Origin: Cupriavidus malaysiensis
GTDB lineage: Bacteria; Pseudomonadota; Gammaproteobacteria; Burkholderiales; Burkholderiaceae
Reading direction: 5' to 3'
Length of the DNA stretch: 64,000 nt
Assembly (NCBI RefSeq): GCF_001854325.1
Contig: NZ_CP017754.1
Coordinates: forward strand, 372,001-436,000
A program made the translations under genes and the position numbers. Positions 52,389 through 62,126 of the stretch are shown piece by piece; within the stretch, counting starts at the first letter, position 1, and the number at the start of each line of letters is the position of its first letter. The notes below the pieces were generated by a model that ran no database searches, had not been told where the DNA came from, and was given only the letters and a program-made list of their open reading frames with translations.

Positions 52389-52991
52389 TCAATGTCCGCC
52401 AAGGCCATACTCCACACGAAGCCCAGCGTTCCGCTGCAATATCCGGATTGTTTCCAATTGATTTAGTAGGTCATTCTTGAGCGATTGAACCTGTTCGTGA
52501 AGATGTAGCAATTGAATGCCGCGTCTATTGGAAGACAATGCGTCAACCACATCGTTCTCCGCTTCTCGGATTTCCGCTTCTAGTCGCAGTGCTATTTTCC
52601 TATTGCTATCGATTTCATTGAGTTTTGTGTAAAAATCATTCTCGATTCGGAGGGCTAGTGCGACGCCTATCAGCGCCATAGCCATAGGAATAACCGCCAA
52701 CTCCACAAATTTTGCCTGCCGGGTGTAGGCAATAGACAAGGACATGAGTATTCCTTTTGCGCCATCATCCAGCTTTCTAGCGTGTACCTCAAGCAGCTTG
52801 GTATCGTGGCTGGCAACAGTCTCCAGCCACCAATGAAAAAGAAACATCGTTAGGAGCAGGGCAATGCCAAGGCATAGCGGGATCCATGGTCTTTTTTTCC
52901 ATTGCACCCCGGCAAACTGATAAACCAACGTCAGCAGCATGACGCCGAAGACGGCCGCAGAAGAAAATACAGCAAGAGTGAACTTGTCCAT
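52389..52991 (-). CDS. Membrane protein with coiled coil, family unknown
   Basis: The 200-residue protein has membrane helices at about 6-28, 36-54 and 92-114, and a C-terminal charged helical region (KIALRLEAEIREAENDVVDAL...LHEQVQSLKNDLLNQLETI) likely to form a coiled coil in the cytoplasm. Its AT-richer codon use contrasts with the GC-rich chromosomal genes, which suggests transfer. It lies alone between two transposase remnants. Function is unknown. Confidence 0.65.
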   Translation of the reverse strand: MDKFTLAVFSSAAVFGVMLLTLVYQFAGVQWKKRPWIPLCLGIALLLTMFLFHWWLETVASHDTKLLEVHARKLDDGAKGILMSLSIAYTRQAKFVELAVIPMAMALIGVALALRIENDFYTKLNEIDSNRKIALRLEAEIREAENDVVDALSSNRRGIQLLHLHEQVQSLKNDLLNQLETIRILQRNAGLRVEYGLGGH

Positions 52992-53114
52992 TCACGCCAC
53001 CTTTTTATGAATATTGGAGCCTATCAGATTTTAATCAATTCTAGTGCCACCATAATGTGGGGGTGTATGGCACTTGATACGAGATATGCTAGGCGGCCTC
53101 AAATCTGAAGTGCA

Positions 53115-53138
53115 ACACCTTGCCATTCGGTAAGGTGT
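53115..53138. repeat. Inverted repeat at the IS30 remnant
   Basis: ACACCTTGCC and GGTAAGGTGT (one mismatch, short spacer) lie just before the transposase remnant start at 53144. It may be part of the left end of the element. Confidence 0.4.
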
Positions 53139-53143
53139 AATGA

Positions 53144-53908
53144 ATGACGAAAGCGAAGTACCAACAACTACAACTCGAAGAGCGCATGCGCATCGAGATT
53201 TGGAAGGCAGCAGATCTCAGCCTGGGAGGCATTGCTCGCAGGCTTGGTCACGCGCCCTCGACACTGATGCGTGAGCTTCGTCGCAATGCCACCGCCCGTG
53301 GCGGCTATGGCGCAATGCGCGCGCAAGCCTGCCGTACATAACGCCTCAAAGCCAGCCGTCCAGCCCCTAGGCTTGCTACTGATGGCGTGCGGCGGGGCGT
53401 GGTGCGTCACTTCCTCGATCAGATGTGGTCGCCTCAGGAAATCTCCGCTACGCTCAAGCGGGGCTTTCCTGACCAACCCGACCTCAACGTGTCCCACGAG
53501 ACCATCTACATCGCCATCTACGCCTATCCGCGAGGTGAGCCGCGCCGCTAACTCATCGCCTGCTTGCGACAGGTCCGGGCCAAGCGTCTGCCGCGCTCGC
53601 GCGGAACCGACCGGTGCAGCCAGATGTCCCGACATGGTCAGCGTCTACGTGCGCCCGTTTGAGGTCAATGATCGGCTCATGCCCGGGCACAGGGAGGGCG
53701 ACCTCACTAAGGGGGGCAACCCATCGGCCGTAGGCGTACTGGTCGAGTGCATGAGCCGCGTCGTACTGCTGGTCAAGATGCAGGACGCTACCGCTGATCG
53801 GCTCTGGCCGGCTTTACCGTGAAGCTGCGATCCTTGGTGGCGCCGCTGCGTCAGACCCTGACTTACGACCAGGACCGGGAGATGACCCGGCACGCCGAAC
53901 TGAGCACT
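53144..53908 (+). pseudogene. Degenerate IS30-family transposase
   Basis: The N-terminal helix-turn-helix (YQQLQLEERMRIEIWKAADL, then LGHAPSTLMRELRRN) ends in TAA at 53339, and the same frame goes on (VVRHFLDQMWSPQEISATLKRGFP, HETIYIAIYAYPRGEPRR) to a second stop. A frameshift near 53620 is needed to read DMVSVYVRPFEVNDRLMPGHREGDLTKGG with the first catalytic Asp region. Another shift gives TYDQDREMTRHAELS. The last third with the catalytic Glu is missing. At least two stops and two frameshifts make it inactive. Confidence 0.85.
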
Positions 53909-53925
53909 TCGCACTTGAAGCCGCC

Positions 53926-54220
53926 CCTAGATTGCCTTGCCGAAATTCTCCGCAGTAAGGAGCCGGCACCAAGCAGTCTTACCCAGAGCAGGGGAAGGCG
54001 ACGACGAGGCCGTGATTTCAGAGTCGGTCATAGTAAATCCAATGCCGAGGTAATCGGACAAGGAGAGCGCCTTGAGATCGGGCCAGATGACCTCGGCGAG
54101 GCGGCCGGCCCCCCCCCCGCATAAGGCTTGTAGGACGAGCCGCCAAGGCTCGGGGGGCAGTTGTCGGCACTTAGGCCCAATCGAGAGCCTCGCCTCTCAC
54201 CGAGGCGAGGCCGAAGGAAC
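53926..54220. other. Gap between IS30 remnant and helicase gene
   Basis: Nearly 300 bp without a gene. A run of C at 54111-54119 and a short inverted repeat around GCCTCGCC near 54189-54213, beside the helicase stop, are the only features. The latter could end the minus-strand helicase transcript. Confidence 0.35.
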
Positions 54221-57200
54221 CTAGGCGTATAGCTCGGAGCCGGACACTGCCGCACCCAGCCTATCGAACCACTGCCGCTCCCCAATCGGCGTCCCGAGCT
54301 GCGCCATCGCTTCGCCGAAGTACGGCATGTCACCCCACAGTGATGCGTCCCCAACGACGAACACGCGATTCTGCGCGCGCGTGACGGCGACATTGAGGAG
54401 GTTGGGTTTGGTCGCCGCCCATTTCGCCGATCCCGCGCTGTCGTGATCGGCACCGAGCACGAAGACGACGACATATTCCTCTTTGCCCTGAAACGTGTGC
54501 ACTGTGCCTATCCGCTCCCTGCACCAGGACGCCCAGGCCTTTTTGCTCGGAGCACGCTCGCCGGCCTCCGCTTGCCAATCGATCGCACGCAAGCGATCTT
54601 GCAGCGCGCGCTTGATCGCCTTGAAGGGCGAGATGACATACAGTGGAGGCAGTGTGCCGGAGGCCTGATACAGCCGCACTACCAGCTTCGCCACGATCTC
54701 GACCTGCTCGGGCACCACCTGCTTGCTGGCTGTTTTGCCGGACACATCGATCCACGCACTGTTTCCCAGGCGGAGCGGATCGGATGACGGCATACGCTCG
54801 GTCAGCCCGTACACCATCTTGCCGTGATAGGCGATCCGGTTCGCGATCGAGAACATCGGGTCGAGGCAGCGCCGGTGGACCCGCAATGGGCTGCCGATCC
54901 ACAGCGGCGGCGCGCCCTCCACGGGTACCGCAGTACCAAACGGATTGGCAGAGTCGGCCAATTGCTGTGCGGAGGTCATGGTGGGTGCGCAGCGCTTGTC
55001 GGAGGTGTGTGCCGACAGTTCCGCCAGTGCGTCGATCAATCGGCTCGGCACGGTGAAGACTGGCTCGATCTGTAGCGGGTCGCCGACGACCATGGCCCTT
55101 CGTGATCGCCATAGCGCACCGACCGCTGCCTGCGGCACGGCCTGGCCGGCCTCGTCGATGAACAGCCAGCCGATCGAGCCGGGGCCCATGCCGCGGAACT
55201 GCCGTGCGAACGACGCAAAGGTCGATGAGACCACGGGTACCATCAAGAACAAGCTCTGCCAGAGGAGCAGAGCTTGCTCTGGCCTTTGTAACGGCGGGCC
55301 GCTGAGCATCTTGCTGAGCGCGACCAAGTTCCCGCCGAAGCCGCCCCCCTTCTTTAAGACTTCGGCTAGCCAGGCCTCGTGCAAGGCCAAGGCAGCCACG
55401 GTCAATCCGGAGCGCAGTTGCGCCAAGGCTGAGTCTTGCCAGAGCCCGTCGCGCTGTACCTCGTCAGCTTCGATCGTTTCGGCGACACCCGGCACGCGCA
55501 TCTCGGGGAATTGCTCGCGATATGCGGCCAGCTTGTCCTGCTTTTCACGCCAGCTGGTGCGGGCCTTGTGCAGGTCTTGCTCGGCGCGTGCATGGAGCGC
55601 TTGTGCGTCGCGTAGGGTCGAACCTGTTGCGGCGGCTTCGGCGCGGCAGCGGGCTGCCAGCTTACGCGCCGCGATCTGTTCCCCGGCATTACGAGCCACA
55701 TCGCCGGCATGCTGCCGAGCGGCGGCCGTGCGGAACAGCCTGGACAGCATCCCTGGCTTCGCGCGATCGAGCAGGCGCTCTTCTTCGCGCAGGTCGGCGA
55801 GGGCGCTGTCGGCTGCCTGATGGGCGCTTTGGCTGCGTTCGGCGGCGGCATTGGCCTGCTCAACCTGCTGCGATGACGAGGCGAGCGCCGCCGAAGCCGT
55901 CCGCGTGGCCGCTTCCTCCGTCACCTCAGACCAGGCGGCCTGCAGTTCGGCGTAGTCCTTTCGTTGGTCGAGTGCCTGCTGCAAGGCCTGGTCTGCGCGC
56001 TGGAAGGCCCGTTTGGCCTCGTCGAAGGTCGGGCCAACATACTGGGCGCGCCATGTCCAGATCGTCTGGTAGTCATCGGAAGCGGTCCGATTGTCGGAAC
56101 CCCGGGCGTCGAAGAAGACGCGATCCACAAATCGACGGCGGTTCTTCGAATTGCCCAGCGCACAGGACACCAGTCCCCACGGTACGTCTTTGGGCTGCAG
56201 TCTGGTGAACTTGGCACGGCTGTTCTGTGCCGCGAGCTTGTGCGCAACCGGCTGCAGATAGCCGATCTCCTGCCATGCCTCGCCCAGCTGCTTGCGCTTG
56301 GGCAAGTCGGCGGAAATGTTCTCCACTGCCGCATTGTTCGACGATGCCACCACCATCTCAAATCCCGTGAGCTCCTGGCGCAGGACACCGACGGTCGCAT
56401 GGCTGCCATCGGCAAACTCCACGCGCTCGCGCACTGGGAATGCGCGGTCGGCGCTTGGCAAGCGGGCCAGCTCGCGTGCGCGGCGGACAATGTTCTCGCA
56501 GATCATGTCCCGCAGCAGCGTCGTCTTGCCGGTGCCCGGCGGGCCGTTGACGGAGAACAGTCCGCTATCCTTGAGCCGATCGAACGCCGTATTGATGGCG
56601 AATTGCTGCATCAGGCTCATCTTGCGCGTCGCGTCTTCCGGCCAGTGCCCCGCATTCATCTTGGCGGGATGCAGTGCCCGTATGATCTCCTGGCGGCCGG
56701 CATCGGTGTACAGGTCGACGCGCCGGCTGGGATCGCCCGGTAGCAAGTAGGCGCGCACGGTTTCAGGAACTTTTCCCTCACGCACGGACGCTATGCACCG
56801 CTCGATGTCCTCGATGAAGAAGCTGTTCAGGATGTCGATCTTCTGCGCTTCCTCTTCGGTATCGTCGTCGTCTTCGTCACCGCTCTCATTTTTCGCCGGA
56901 CCGTTAGGCTTGTTCGGCGACAACGACGCTGGACCACTCCCGCTCGCTGGCGTGCCGCGGCTTGCCGTTTCTCCGTGCTCCTTTCGCTCCTTCGAGTTGA
57001 TCTCAAGAAGTGCTACAAGAGACGACGGCGGCCACAAGCAGCCCGCCCAATCCAGCAGCAACGCATTCAACGTACGTAGCTCGTCGCCCGTCAGGGGGAG
57101 CGGTTTGGCCTCGTCGCCGCCGCTGGTGCGTTGCTGGCGGCGTTCAGATGCGAAATCGGCCAAACGGTCCGCCAGGCCGCGTCGCGCTGCGTCGAAGGTC

Positions 57201-57649
57201 CCAGCGCTGAGAGCGCCGAGTCCCGCTTGCTCTGCGGTGCCGATCGCCCACGGCACGGTCGACACGGAAATTGGATCAAGCACCGGCTCCCCATAGGGGC
57301 TCAGCGATACGCGCGCAATGCACGTGCGGCCATCCAACGTGGTGCGCTCTTCCTCCTCCACGGCATCGGACGTACCGTCGGATGGCAACGCACGGGCGAA
57401 ATCTATGATCCGCTGCATGTCGAACACGCCGAGATACAGCTTGAATCCCGTCAGCTCGCGCCCTTCGGGCACGGTCACGTTCTGCCAGGGCATGGGCCCG
57501 TCGGGCGCGAGGGCATCAGGCTGGATCCATCGGACCGCACCGTCGTCCTCGTCCGCCTTGTCCAGCACCTGCTTCAGGTCGAACGGGATGAAGAACTCGA
57601 TCTTGTGCCAGTAATCGAGAATGTCGAGGAGTTGTTCTTGTTCGGCCAT
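54221..57649 (-). CDS. Large UPF1/DNA2-type superfamily 1B helicase
   Basis: The 1142-residue protein has an N-terminal region of about 340 residues with an acidic linker (DEDDDDTEEE), then Walker A NGPPGTGKTTLL near 366. A long charged coiled-coil insertion (about 580-750) separates it from Walker B LFIDEAGQAVPQ near 830, motif III VVGDPLQIEPV and the C-terminal VHTFQGKE and LNVAVTRAQNRVFVVGD motifs. This is the DEAG-box UPF1/DNA2 type. Similar large helicases occur beside restriction genes in defence islands. No nuclease motif is evident. ATG 57649 gives the likely start; it is divergent from hsdM. Confidence 0.85.
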   Translation of the reverse strand: MAEQEQLLDILDYWHKIEFFIPFDLKQVLDKADEDDGAVRWIQPDALAPDGPMPWQNVTVPEGRELTGFKLYLGVFDMQRIIDFARALPSDGTSDAVEEEERTTLDGRTCIARVSLSPYGEPVLDPISVSTVPWAIGTAEQAGLGALSAGTFDAARRGLADRLADFASERRQQRTSGGDEAKPLPLTGDELRTLNALLLDWAGCLWPPSSLVALLEINSKERKEHGETASRGTPASGSGPASLSPNKPNGPAKNESGDEDDDDTEEEAQKIDILNSFFIEDIERCIASVREGKVPETVRAYLLPGDPSRRVDLYTDAGRQEIIRALHPAKMNAGHWPEDATRKMSLMQQFAINTAFDRLKDSGLFSVNGPPGTGKTTLLRDMICENIVRRARELARLPSADRAFPVRERVEFADGSHATVGVLRQELTGFEMVVASSNNAAVENISADLPKRKQLGEAWQEIGYLQPVAHKLAAQNSRAKFTRLQPKDVPWGLVSCALGNSKNRRRFVDRVFFDARGSDNRTASDDYQTIWTWRAQYVGPTFDEAKRAFQRADQALQQALDQRKDYAELQAAWSEVTEEAATRTASAALASSSQQVEQANAAAERSQSAHQAADSALADLREEERLLDRAKPGMLSRLFRTAAARQHAGDVARNAGEQIAARKLAARCRAEAAATGSTLRDAQALHARAEQDLHKARTSWREKQDKLAAYREQFPEMRVPGVAETIEADEVQRDGLWQDSALAQLRSGLTVAALALHEAWLAEVLKKGGGFGGNLVALSKMLSGPPLQRPEQALLLWQSLFLMVPVVSSTFASFARQFRGMGPGSIGWLFIDEAGQAVPQAAVGALWRSRRAMVVGDPLQIEPVFTVPSRLIDALAELSAHTSDKRCAPTMTSAQQLADSANPFGTAVPVEGAPPLWIGSPLRVHRRCLDPMFSIANRIAYHGKMVYGLTERMPSSDPLRLGNSAWIDVSGKTASKQVVPEQVEIVAKLVVRLYQASGTLPPLYVISPFKAIKRALQDRLRAIDWQAEAGERAPSKKAWASWCRERIGTVHTFQGKEEYVVVFVLGADHDSAGSAKWAATKPNLLNVAVTRAQNRVFVVGDASLWGDMPYFGEAMAQLGTPIGERQWFDRLGAAVSGSELYA

Positions 57650-57850
57650 GCGTTGAGGATTCCCTGGTCTTGGCTGTTTGTTTGTCTCTGTGCATATTCT
57701 CGCACTCTCGATCACGTAGCGAGGCTGTGAAAAGCGGGGGTTTTTTGAAGGCGACGTTGGATGCAGCCGTCCTACTGCATATCCCTCAAGAACAAGGGGA
57801 CGAGGGCGGCCGGCCTTGAGTAAAATGCCGTGGCAACGTACTGAAAATCA

Positions 57851-57870
57851 GATGTTTCCCACGAAACATC
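57851..57870. promoter_or_regulatory. Perfect inverted repeat upstream of hsdM
   Basis: GATGTTTC-CCAC-GAAACATC, 8-bp arms and a 4-bp spacer, lies 40 bp before the hsdM start in the 261-bp divergent region with the helicase. It may be an operator for the restriction operon or a leader hairpin. No controller gene is found beside it. Confidence 0.45.
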
Positions 57871-57910
57871 GCACTGCCGGGCCATATCCTCCAAGCCCGC
57901 ACCTGAACCG

Positions 57911-59755
57911 ATGAACCACCAAGCCCTCTCGTCATTCATCTGGTCCGTCGCAGACCTGCTCCGCGGCGACTACAAGCAGTCGGAATACGGCCGCGTCATC
58001 TTGCCGTTCACCGTGCTGCGCCGCCTGGACTGCGTGCTGGAGCCGACCAAGAAGGCAGTCCTCGCCGAGCGGGATGCCAAGACCAAGGCCGGCCTGAATC
58101 CGGATCCCTTCCTGCTGCGCAAGGCGGGAGGCATTGGCTTCTACAACACGAGCGAGCTCGACCTGATCAAGCTGCTGGGCGACCAGGATCACATCCGTCA
58201 GAACCTCTATGCCTACGTCCAAGCCTTTTCGCCAGCGGCGCGCGATATTTTCGAGCGCTTCGACTTCTTCACCCAGGTGGAGCGTCTGGCCAAGTCGAAC
58301 CTGCTCTATCTGGTAACGGAGAAGTTCGCCAACATCGACCTGCATCCCGAGACGGTGGACAACGCCAGCATGGGGCTGGTGTTCGAAGAGCTGATCCGCA
58401 AGTTCGCCGAAATCAGCAACGAGACGGCAGGGGAGCACTTCACCCCGCGCGAAGTCATCCGCCTGATGGTGAACCTGCTGTTCATCGAGGATGACGACGT
58501 GCTTTCGCCGGGCAACGCCGTGGTGCGCACCATCTATGACCCGACGGCCGGCACGGGTGGCATGCTTTCGGTGGCGGGCGAGTACCTGCTCGAACACAAC
58601 CCCCAGGCGCGGTTGACCATGTTCGGCCAGGAACTCAACGACGAGTCCTACGCCATCTGCAAGGCAGACATGCTCATCAAGGGCCAGCCGGTGGAGAACA
58701 TCATCGCCGGCAATACGCTCAGCGAAGACGGTCACGGCGGACGCCAGTTCGACTACATGCTCTCCAATCCGCCGTTCGGCGTGGAGTGGAAGAAGGTCGA
58801 GAAGGTCGTGCGCCAGGAGCATGAAAGCAAGGGCTTCGACGGCCGCTTCGGGCCGGGCCTGCCACGCGTGTCGGACGGCTCCATGCTGTTCCTGCTGCAC
58901 CTGATCTCCAAGATGCGCCCGCTGCAGGACGGCGGCAGCCGTTTCGGCATCGTGCTCAACGGCTCGCCGCTCTTCACCGGCGGTGCCGGCTCTGGCGAAA
59001 GCGAGATCCGCCGCTATGTACTGGAGAACGACCTGGTGGAAGCCATTGTCGGCTTGCCCACCGACATGTTCTACAACACGGGCATCTCCACCTATGTCTG
59101 GATCCTGTCCAACAAGAAGCCGGCCGACCGCAAGGGCTATGTGCAGCTGATCGATGCCAGCAGCTTCTGGCAGAAGATGCGCAAGAGCCTGGGCAGCAAG
59201 CGCAAGGAGATGAGCGACGACCACATCGCCACCGTGACTCGCCTGTTCGGTGATTTCACAGAAGCCGAGCTGGTGACGGTGTTCGATGCGGCAGGCCAGC
59301 AGGTCGGCGAAGCGAAGCTGGTCACGGGTACGGACAATGCGCCGGCTGTGCCGGAGGGCGGCAAGCTCAAGCGTGTGCCGATTGCGCGGATCTTCAAGAA
59401 CGAGGACTTCGGCTATACGACCATCACCGTTGAACGGCCGCTGCGCGATGAGGCGGGCGAGGTCGTGGTGGGACTGAAGGGCAAGCAGAAAGGCAAGCCG
59501 CAGCCCGATAGCGCGCTACGTGATACTGAGAATGTGCCGCTGGCCGAAGACATTGGTGCGTACTTCGAGCGTGAGGTACTGCCGCACGCAGCGGATGCCT
59601 GGATCGACGAGGAGAAAAGTAAGGTGGGCTACGAGATCCCGTTCAACCGGCACTTCTATGTGTTTGAGGCACCGAGGAGCTTGTGCGCGATAGACGAGGA
59701 GTTGAAGGTGACATCGGCAAGCATTATGAAGATGCTAGCGGAGTTGGCGGAATGA
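57911..59755 (+). CDS. hsdM: Type I restriction-modification methyltransferase subunit
   Basis: The 614-residue protein has the N-terminal HsdM helical domain ([20 protein letters not shown]), the S-adenosylmethionine motif [10 protein letters not shown] near 210 and the N6-adenine catalytic motif NPPFGVEW near 286. It should methylate adenine within the site set by HsdS. The C-terminal part is longer than in compact HsdM proteins, with an extra region ending in helix-rich sequence. It overlaps hsdS by ATGA. Confidence 0.92.
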   Translation: MNHQALSSFIWSVADLLRGDYKQSEYGRVILPFTVLRRLDCVLEPTKKAVLAERDAKTKAGLNPDPFLLRKAGGIGFYNTSELDLIKLLGDQDHIRQNLYAYVQAFSPAARDIFERFDFFTQVERLAKSNLLYLVTEKFANIDLHPETVDNASMGLVFEELIRKFAEISNETAGEHFTPREVIRLMVNLLFIEDDDVLSPGNAVVRTIYDPTAGTGGMLSVAGEYLLEHNPQARLTMFGQELNDESYAICKADMLIKGQPVENIIAGNTLSEDGHGGRQFDYMLSNPPFGVEWKKVEKVVRQEHESKGFDGRFGPGLPRVSDGSMLFLLHLISKMRPLQDGGSRFGIVLNGSPLFTGGAGSGESEIRRYVLENDLVEAIVGLPTDMFYNTGISTYVWILSNKKPADRKGYVQLIDASSFWQKMRKSLGSKRKEMSDDHIATVTRLFGDFTEAELVTVFDAAGQQVGEAKLVTGTDNAPAVPEGGKLKRVPIARIFKNEDFGYTTITVERPLRDEAGEVVVGLKGKQKGKPQPDSALRDTENVPLAEDIGAYFEREVLPHAADAWIDEEKSKVGYEIPFNRHFYVFEAPRSLCAIDEELKVTSASIMKMLAELAE

Positions 59756-61134
59756 GAATGCCAAGGTATCCAGAGTACAGAAAGAGTGGGGTGCACTGGT
59801 GTGCGGAGGTGCCATCGACTTGGGAGATATGTGCTCTTAAGCGGATTGTTCTCAAGGTCGAGTCCGGTGTCAGCGTTAATGCAGTTGATGCACCGGCGAA
59901 TCCGTACTCTCCGGGTGTTCTTAAGACTAGTTGTGTCTATGGGGGGGTGTTCGACCCCAGTGAGAATAAGGCCGTGCTCGAAGACGAATTCGGTCGCGTC
60001 GCTTGTCCAGTCAAGGCGGGGGCTTTAATTGTAAGTCGGATGAATACGCCTGCTCTTGTTGGAGCTGCGGGCCTAGTTCGAGAAAGTAATGAAAATCTGT
60101 ATTTGCCAGATCGCCTTTGGCAAGTTCATTTCGATGCGGTTGCCCCGGCTTTTGTTCACTACTGGACGCTTTCACTTGCCTATCGCACTCAGGTTGAAAT
60201 GGCCTGTGATGGTACCAGCTCAAGCATGCAAAATCTGGCCCAAAGCGACTTTATGCGGTTCACAATTGCGCTGCCGAGTCGCGATGAACAGACCGCTGTT
60301 GTTAGCTTTCTTGACCATGAAGTCGCTAAAATTGACGCACTTATTTCTGAACAGAAAAGGCTCATCGCCTTGCTGGTCGAGAAGCATCAAGCTACGATCG
60401 CTCACGCTGTCGCACGTGGTTTGAACTCTGATGTCCAGTTGAAGGATTCTGGGGTGGAGTGGCTCGGGGAAATTCCAGTGCACTGGAAGACGGGGAAGAT
60501 CCAGTCCTTCGCGCGTCGTGAGTCGGGTCACACGCCAAGCCGGCAAAATCCTGAGTACTGGAAAAATTGCACGATTCCTTGGTTCTCACTCGCTGACGTT
60601 TGGCAAATACGGGAAGGTAACGTCAGATATGTCTATGAGACGAAGGAGATGATTAGTGAGTTGGGTATTGCGAACTCCTCGGCTCGATTGCTTCCGGCGG
60701 GTACGGTGATTCTCTCTCGGACAGCCTCTGTTGGCTACTCTGCCATCATGGGGTGTGATATGGCGACTACGCAGGACTTCATTAATTGGGTCTGCGGGCC
60801 GCAACTTGTGCCGGAATTTCTCCTGTATGTGCTACGTGGGATGAGGTCGGAGTTCGATAGACTTATGATGGGCTCTACACATCAGACTATCTATATGCCA
60901 GATGTTGCGAAGCTTGCAATGGCCTTGCCCCCAAAAAATGAGCAGCAGGAGATCGTCGAATTTCTCGATTTTTCCCTTGCTAAGCTTGAAGTGCTTAAGC
61001 GCGAAGCGGAGCGGATGATATCTCTTCTCAAGGAACGGCGCGGCGCCATAATCGCGGCGGCCGTCACCGGCCAGATCGACGTTCGCAAGGCAGGTGCCCG
61101 CCCGATGGTCGCACGGGAACTCGCAGCTGCATGA
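59752..61134 (+). CDS. hsdS: Type I restriction-modification specificity subunit
   Basis: The 460-residue protein has two target-recognition domains, each opened by the same pattern ([18 protein letters not shown] near 8, [20 protein letters not shown] near 228). Each is followed by a conserved helix ([22 protein letters not shown] and [22 protein letters not shown]). The site is therefore a split sequence, which cannot be read from the protein. Codon use and AT content differ sharply from hsdM, as is usual for exchanged specificity genes. ATG 59752 overlaps the hsdM stop. Confidence 0.9.
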   Translation: MRMPRYPEYRKSGVHWCAEVPSTWEICALKRIVLKVESGVSVNAVDAPANPYSPGVLKTSCVYGGVFDPSENKAVLEDEFGRVACPVKAGALIVSRMNTPALVGAAGLVRESNENLYLPDRLWQVHFDAVAPAFVHYWTLSLAYRTQVEMACDGTSSSMQNLAQSDFMRFTIALPSRDEQTAVVSFLDHEVAKIDALISEQKRLIALLVEKHQATIAHAVARGLNSDVQLKDSGVEWLGEIPVHWKTGKIQSFARRESGHTPSRQNPEYWKNCTIPWFSLADVWQIREGNVRYVYETKEMISELGIANSSARLLPAGTVILSRTASVGYSAIMGCDMATTQDFINWVCGPQLVPEFLLYVLRGMRSEFDRLMMGSTHQTIYMPDVAKLAMALPPKNEQQEIVEFLDFSLAKLEVLKREAERMISLLKERRGAIIAAAVTGQIDVRKAGARPMVARELAAA

Positions 61135-62066
61135 GCGACATCCAACTCTTCCGCCTAAACGCCGGCAAAGTCACAGAACTCACCGGCCAAGCGGCCCCAC
61201 TGGAAAAGACCCTGCAGACCCTCTTCGAGAGTCAGATGGAGCCCCTGCTAGGCGTGCGCTTCCTCGCGACCGAGTACACCACCGGCAAAACCCACAAAGG
61301 CCGCATCGACTCGCTGGGCCTGGACGAAAACGGCTGCCCAGTCATCGTCGAATACAAGCGCCACAGCAATGAGAACGTCATCAACCAGGGCTTGTTCTAT
61401 CTCGACTGGCTGCTGGACCATCAGGCCGAGTTCCGCTGGCTGGTGATGGAGAAACTGGGCAAGGCAGTGGCTGACCAGATCGAGTGGTCCGGCACGCGCT
61501 TGCTGTGCATCGCCGCCGACTACACCCGCTACGACCAGCACGCCGTCCAGCAGATCCCTCGCAACATCGAGCTCCTCCGCTACAAGTTGTTCGGTGACGA
61601 CCTGCTGTTGCTGGAGCTGGTGAATGCGCAGAGCGTGCCAGACGCAACGGCCGTGAAGCCGGCCGCGGCGAAGGCGTTGCCCGAAGAACCGGTCCAGCCG
61701 AAGGCTGCAAGTAAGGACAAGTCCCTGGCCGAGCAATTGGAGTTGGCCACGCCGGAAATCCGCGCCCTGTACACGCAGATCGTCTCCTTCCTGCAGGCGC
61801 TGGGCGAAGACGTTCAGGAGAAGCAACTCAAGCTCTACACCGCCTTCCGGCGCCTGAAGAACTTCGCCTGTGTGATCGTCTACCCCTATCGGCTCGTCGT
61901 AACGCTAAAGCTTGACCCCGCTACGGTCGTCATGGAAGGGGAGTTCAGCCGAGACGTCAGCCAGGTCGGCCACTGGGGCACCGGCGACGTGGAGCTCAGC
62001 CTGCGCAACGCGCACGACCTGGAGCGCGCCAAGCCTTTGCTGGAGCGAAGCTACACAGAGAACTGA
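61131..62066 (+). CDS. PD-(D/E)XK-like protein with DUF5655-type C-terminus
   Basis: The 311-residue protein has an N-terminal nuclease-like fold with Asp60 in GRIDSLGLD and ExK at 74-76 in VIVEYKR. An Ala/Lys linker (about 170-200) leads to a C-terminal domain resembling DUF5655 (about 205-308, YTQIVSFLQALGEDVQEKQLKLYTAFRRLKNFACV, read in parts). It overlaps hsdS by ATGA and precedes hsdR by 60 bp, so it belongs to the operon. It could be a modulator or an extra nuclease of the restriction system; its activity is not proved by the motif. Confidence 0.75.
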   Translation: MSDIQLFRLNAGKVTELTGQAAPLEKTLQTLFESQMEPLLGVRFLATEYTTGKTHKGRIDSLGLDENGCPVIVEYKRHSNENVINQGLFYLDWLLDHQAEFRWLVMEKLGKAVADQIEWSGTRLLCIAADYTRYDQHAVQQIPRNIELLRYKLFGDDLLLLELVNAQSVPDATAVKPAAAKALPEEPVQPKAASKDKSLAEQLELATPEIRALYTQIVSFLQALGEDVQEKQLKLYTAFRRLKNFACVIVYPYRLVVTLKLDPATVVMEGEFSRDVSQVGHWGTGDVELSLRNAHDLERAKPLLERSYTEN

Positions 62067-62126
62067 CGCTGCCATCGGCAAGCAGGCCGCACCGAACAAT
62101 TCGAAGAACACGCATCAGGGAAGACC

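Noticed and set aside
57650..57910. tRNA gene or attachment site next to the restriction operon
   Set aside because: No cloverleaf could be folded by eye, and no direct repeat flanking the island was found.
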